Source: Rhodospirillales bacterium 70-18 (GTDB lineage: Bacteria; Pseudomonadota; Alphaproteobacteria; Acetobacterales; Acetobacteraceae). From it: a stretch of 48,980 bases of DNA. The DNA lies in assembly GCA_001899585.1 (NCBI GenBank), contig MKWE01000007.1, positions 201,920 through 250,899 of the forward strand. The letters run 5' to 3'. Below are positions 48,805 to 48,980 of this stretch, piece after piece. Under the pieces are notes generated by a model, which had not been told where the DNA came from, searched no databases, and saw only the letters and a program-made list of their open reading frames with translations. How positions within the stretch are numbered: position 1 is the first letter of the stretch; each line of letters starts with the position of its first letter. A program made the translations under genes and the position numbers.

Positions 48805-48980
48805 GCTTAGCCAGCCGCCCGCTTAGAGGCTGTCTCGGAACGCTGCCGGCATGACGGGGAGGCTGGGCAGCCGGGACGAATCGTGATTCGTCGGGGTTGC
48901 AACACTCTCGACAAGGCCACGATGTGGACCCCGGCTACCCGGCGGCAGCCCCGACGGCGGCGGTGATCGATAGCCAGAGC
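48805..48980. other. Right-edge intergenic sequence, no gene recognised
   Basis: Contains an 18-base palindrome (8-base arms GACGAATC/GATTCGTC around GT, 48875-48892) and GAGGCTGTCTCGGAAC at about 48824-48839, which resembles the ends of some insertion sequences. No coding frame with a start or domain is visible; the window ends before any gene. Confidence 0.4.

Noticed and set aside
48840-48980. Open frame on the minus strand entering from the right edge
   Set aside because: It has no start inside the window, no motif, and resembles intergenic sequence.

Overview
The window is about 49 kb of very GC-rich DNA (roughly 70% by eye) with dense, mostly short-spaced genes. Gene content and style point to an alphaproteobacterium of the Rhodospirillales, most likely Acetobacteraceae. 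This is inference from gene families (paired amidohydrolases with Rieske proteins, Sel1 and glycosyltransferase loci, an ArsR-methyltransferase fusion before metH), not from a marker gene. No rRNA, tRNA, CRISPR array, prophage or intact transposase was seen. Many long opposite-strand reading frames exist only because of the GC bias and were discarded.

Layout. 1-5264 (minus): a peptide/oligosaccharide-type ABC importer operon (binding protein, two permeases, fused double ATPase that runs off the left edge). 5394-7616: a mannonate dehydratase-like enzyme and a divergent enolase-superfamily sugar-acid dehydratase; with the transporter this looks like a sugar-acid uptake and breakdown locus. 7768-10006: GNAT acetyltransferase, VOC protein and an atypical crotonase. 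10118-11176: a persulfide dioxygenase-rhodanese fusion. 11177-12285: a CueR-controlled copper module (HMA chaperone, DUF305 protein, cueR, textbook operator). 12225-16910: assorted catabolic enzymes, including a fluoroacetate dehalogenase-like hydrolase and an Old Yellow Enzyme. 16941-22893: a frameshifted Sel1 gene, a GAF-GGDEF-EAL protein, DinB, a serine hydrolase, and a small stress-type cluster (CsbD, PRC-barrel, 25-residue membrane peptide).

23298-27717 holds two paralogous amidohydrolases, a Rieske protein coupled through an unusual tandem repeat of start/stop overlaps, and a divergent Rieske ferredoxin/ferredoxin reductase pair. 27795-31485 holds a TPR-SPOR lipoprotein, a quinone oxidoreductase and an orphan Tat-exported binding protein. 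31616-42743 (minus) is a probable six-gene operon: type I secretion ABC protein with an apparently Cys-less peptidase-like domain, HlyD adaptor, Sel1 protein, a 1002-residue double glycosyltransferase, a protein with a Lys-Pro-Ala-rich tail, and a GT4 glycosyltransferase. 42977-48771 holds a CxCC protein divergent from an ArsR-methyltransferase/metH operon, then a retropepsin-like lipoprotein.

The most unusual features are two dispersed intergenic hairpin repeat families (three copies each, all directly 3' of genes), the type I secretion/glycosyltransferase operon with no visible cargo, and the three-fold 17-bp repeat that makes a chain of ATGA junctions before the Rieske gene.
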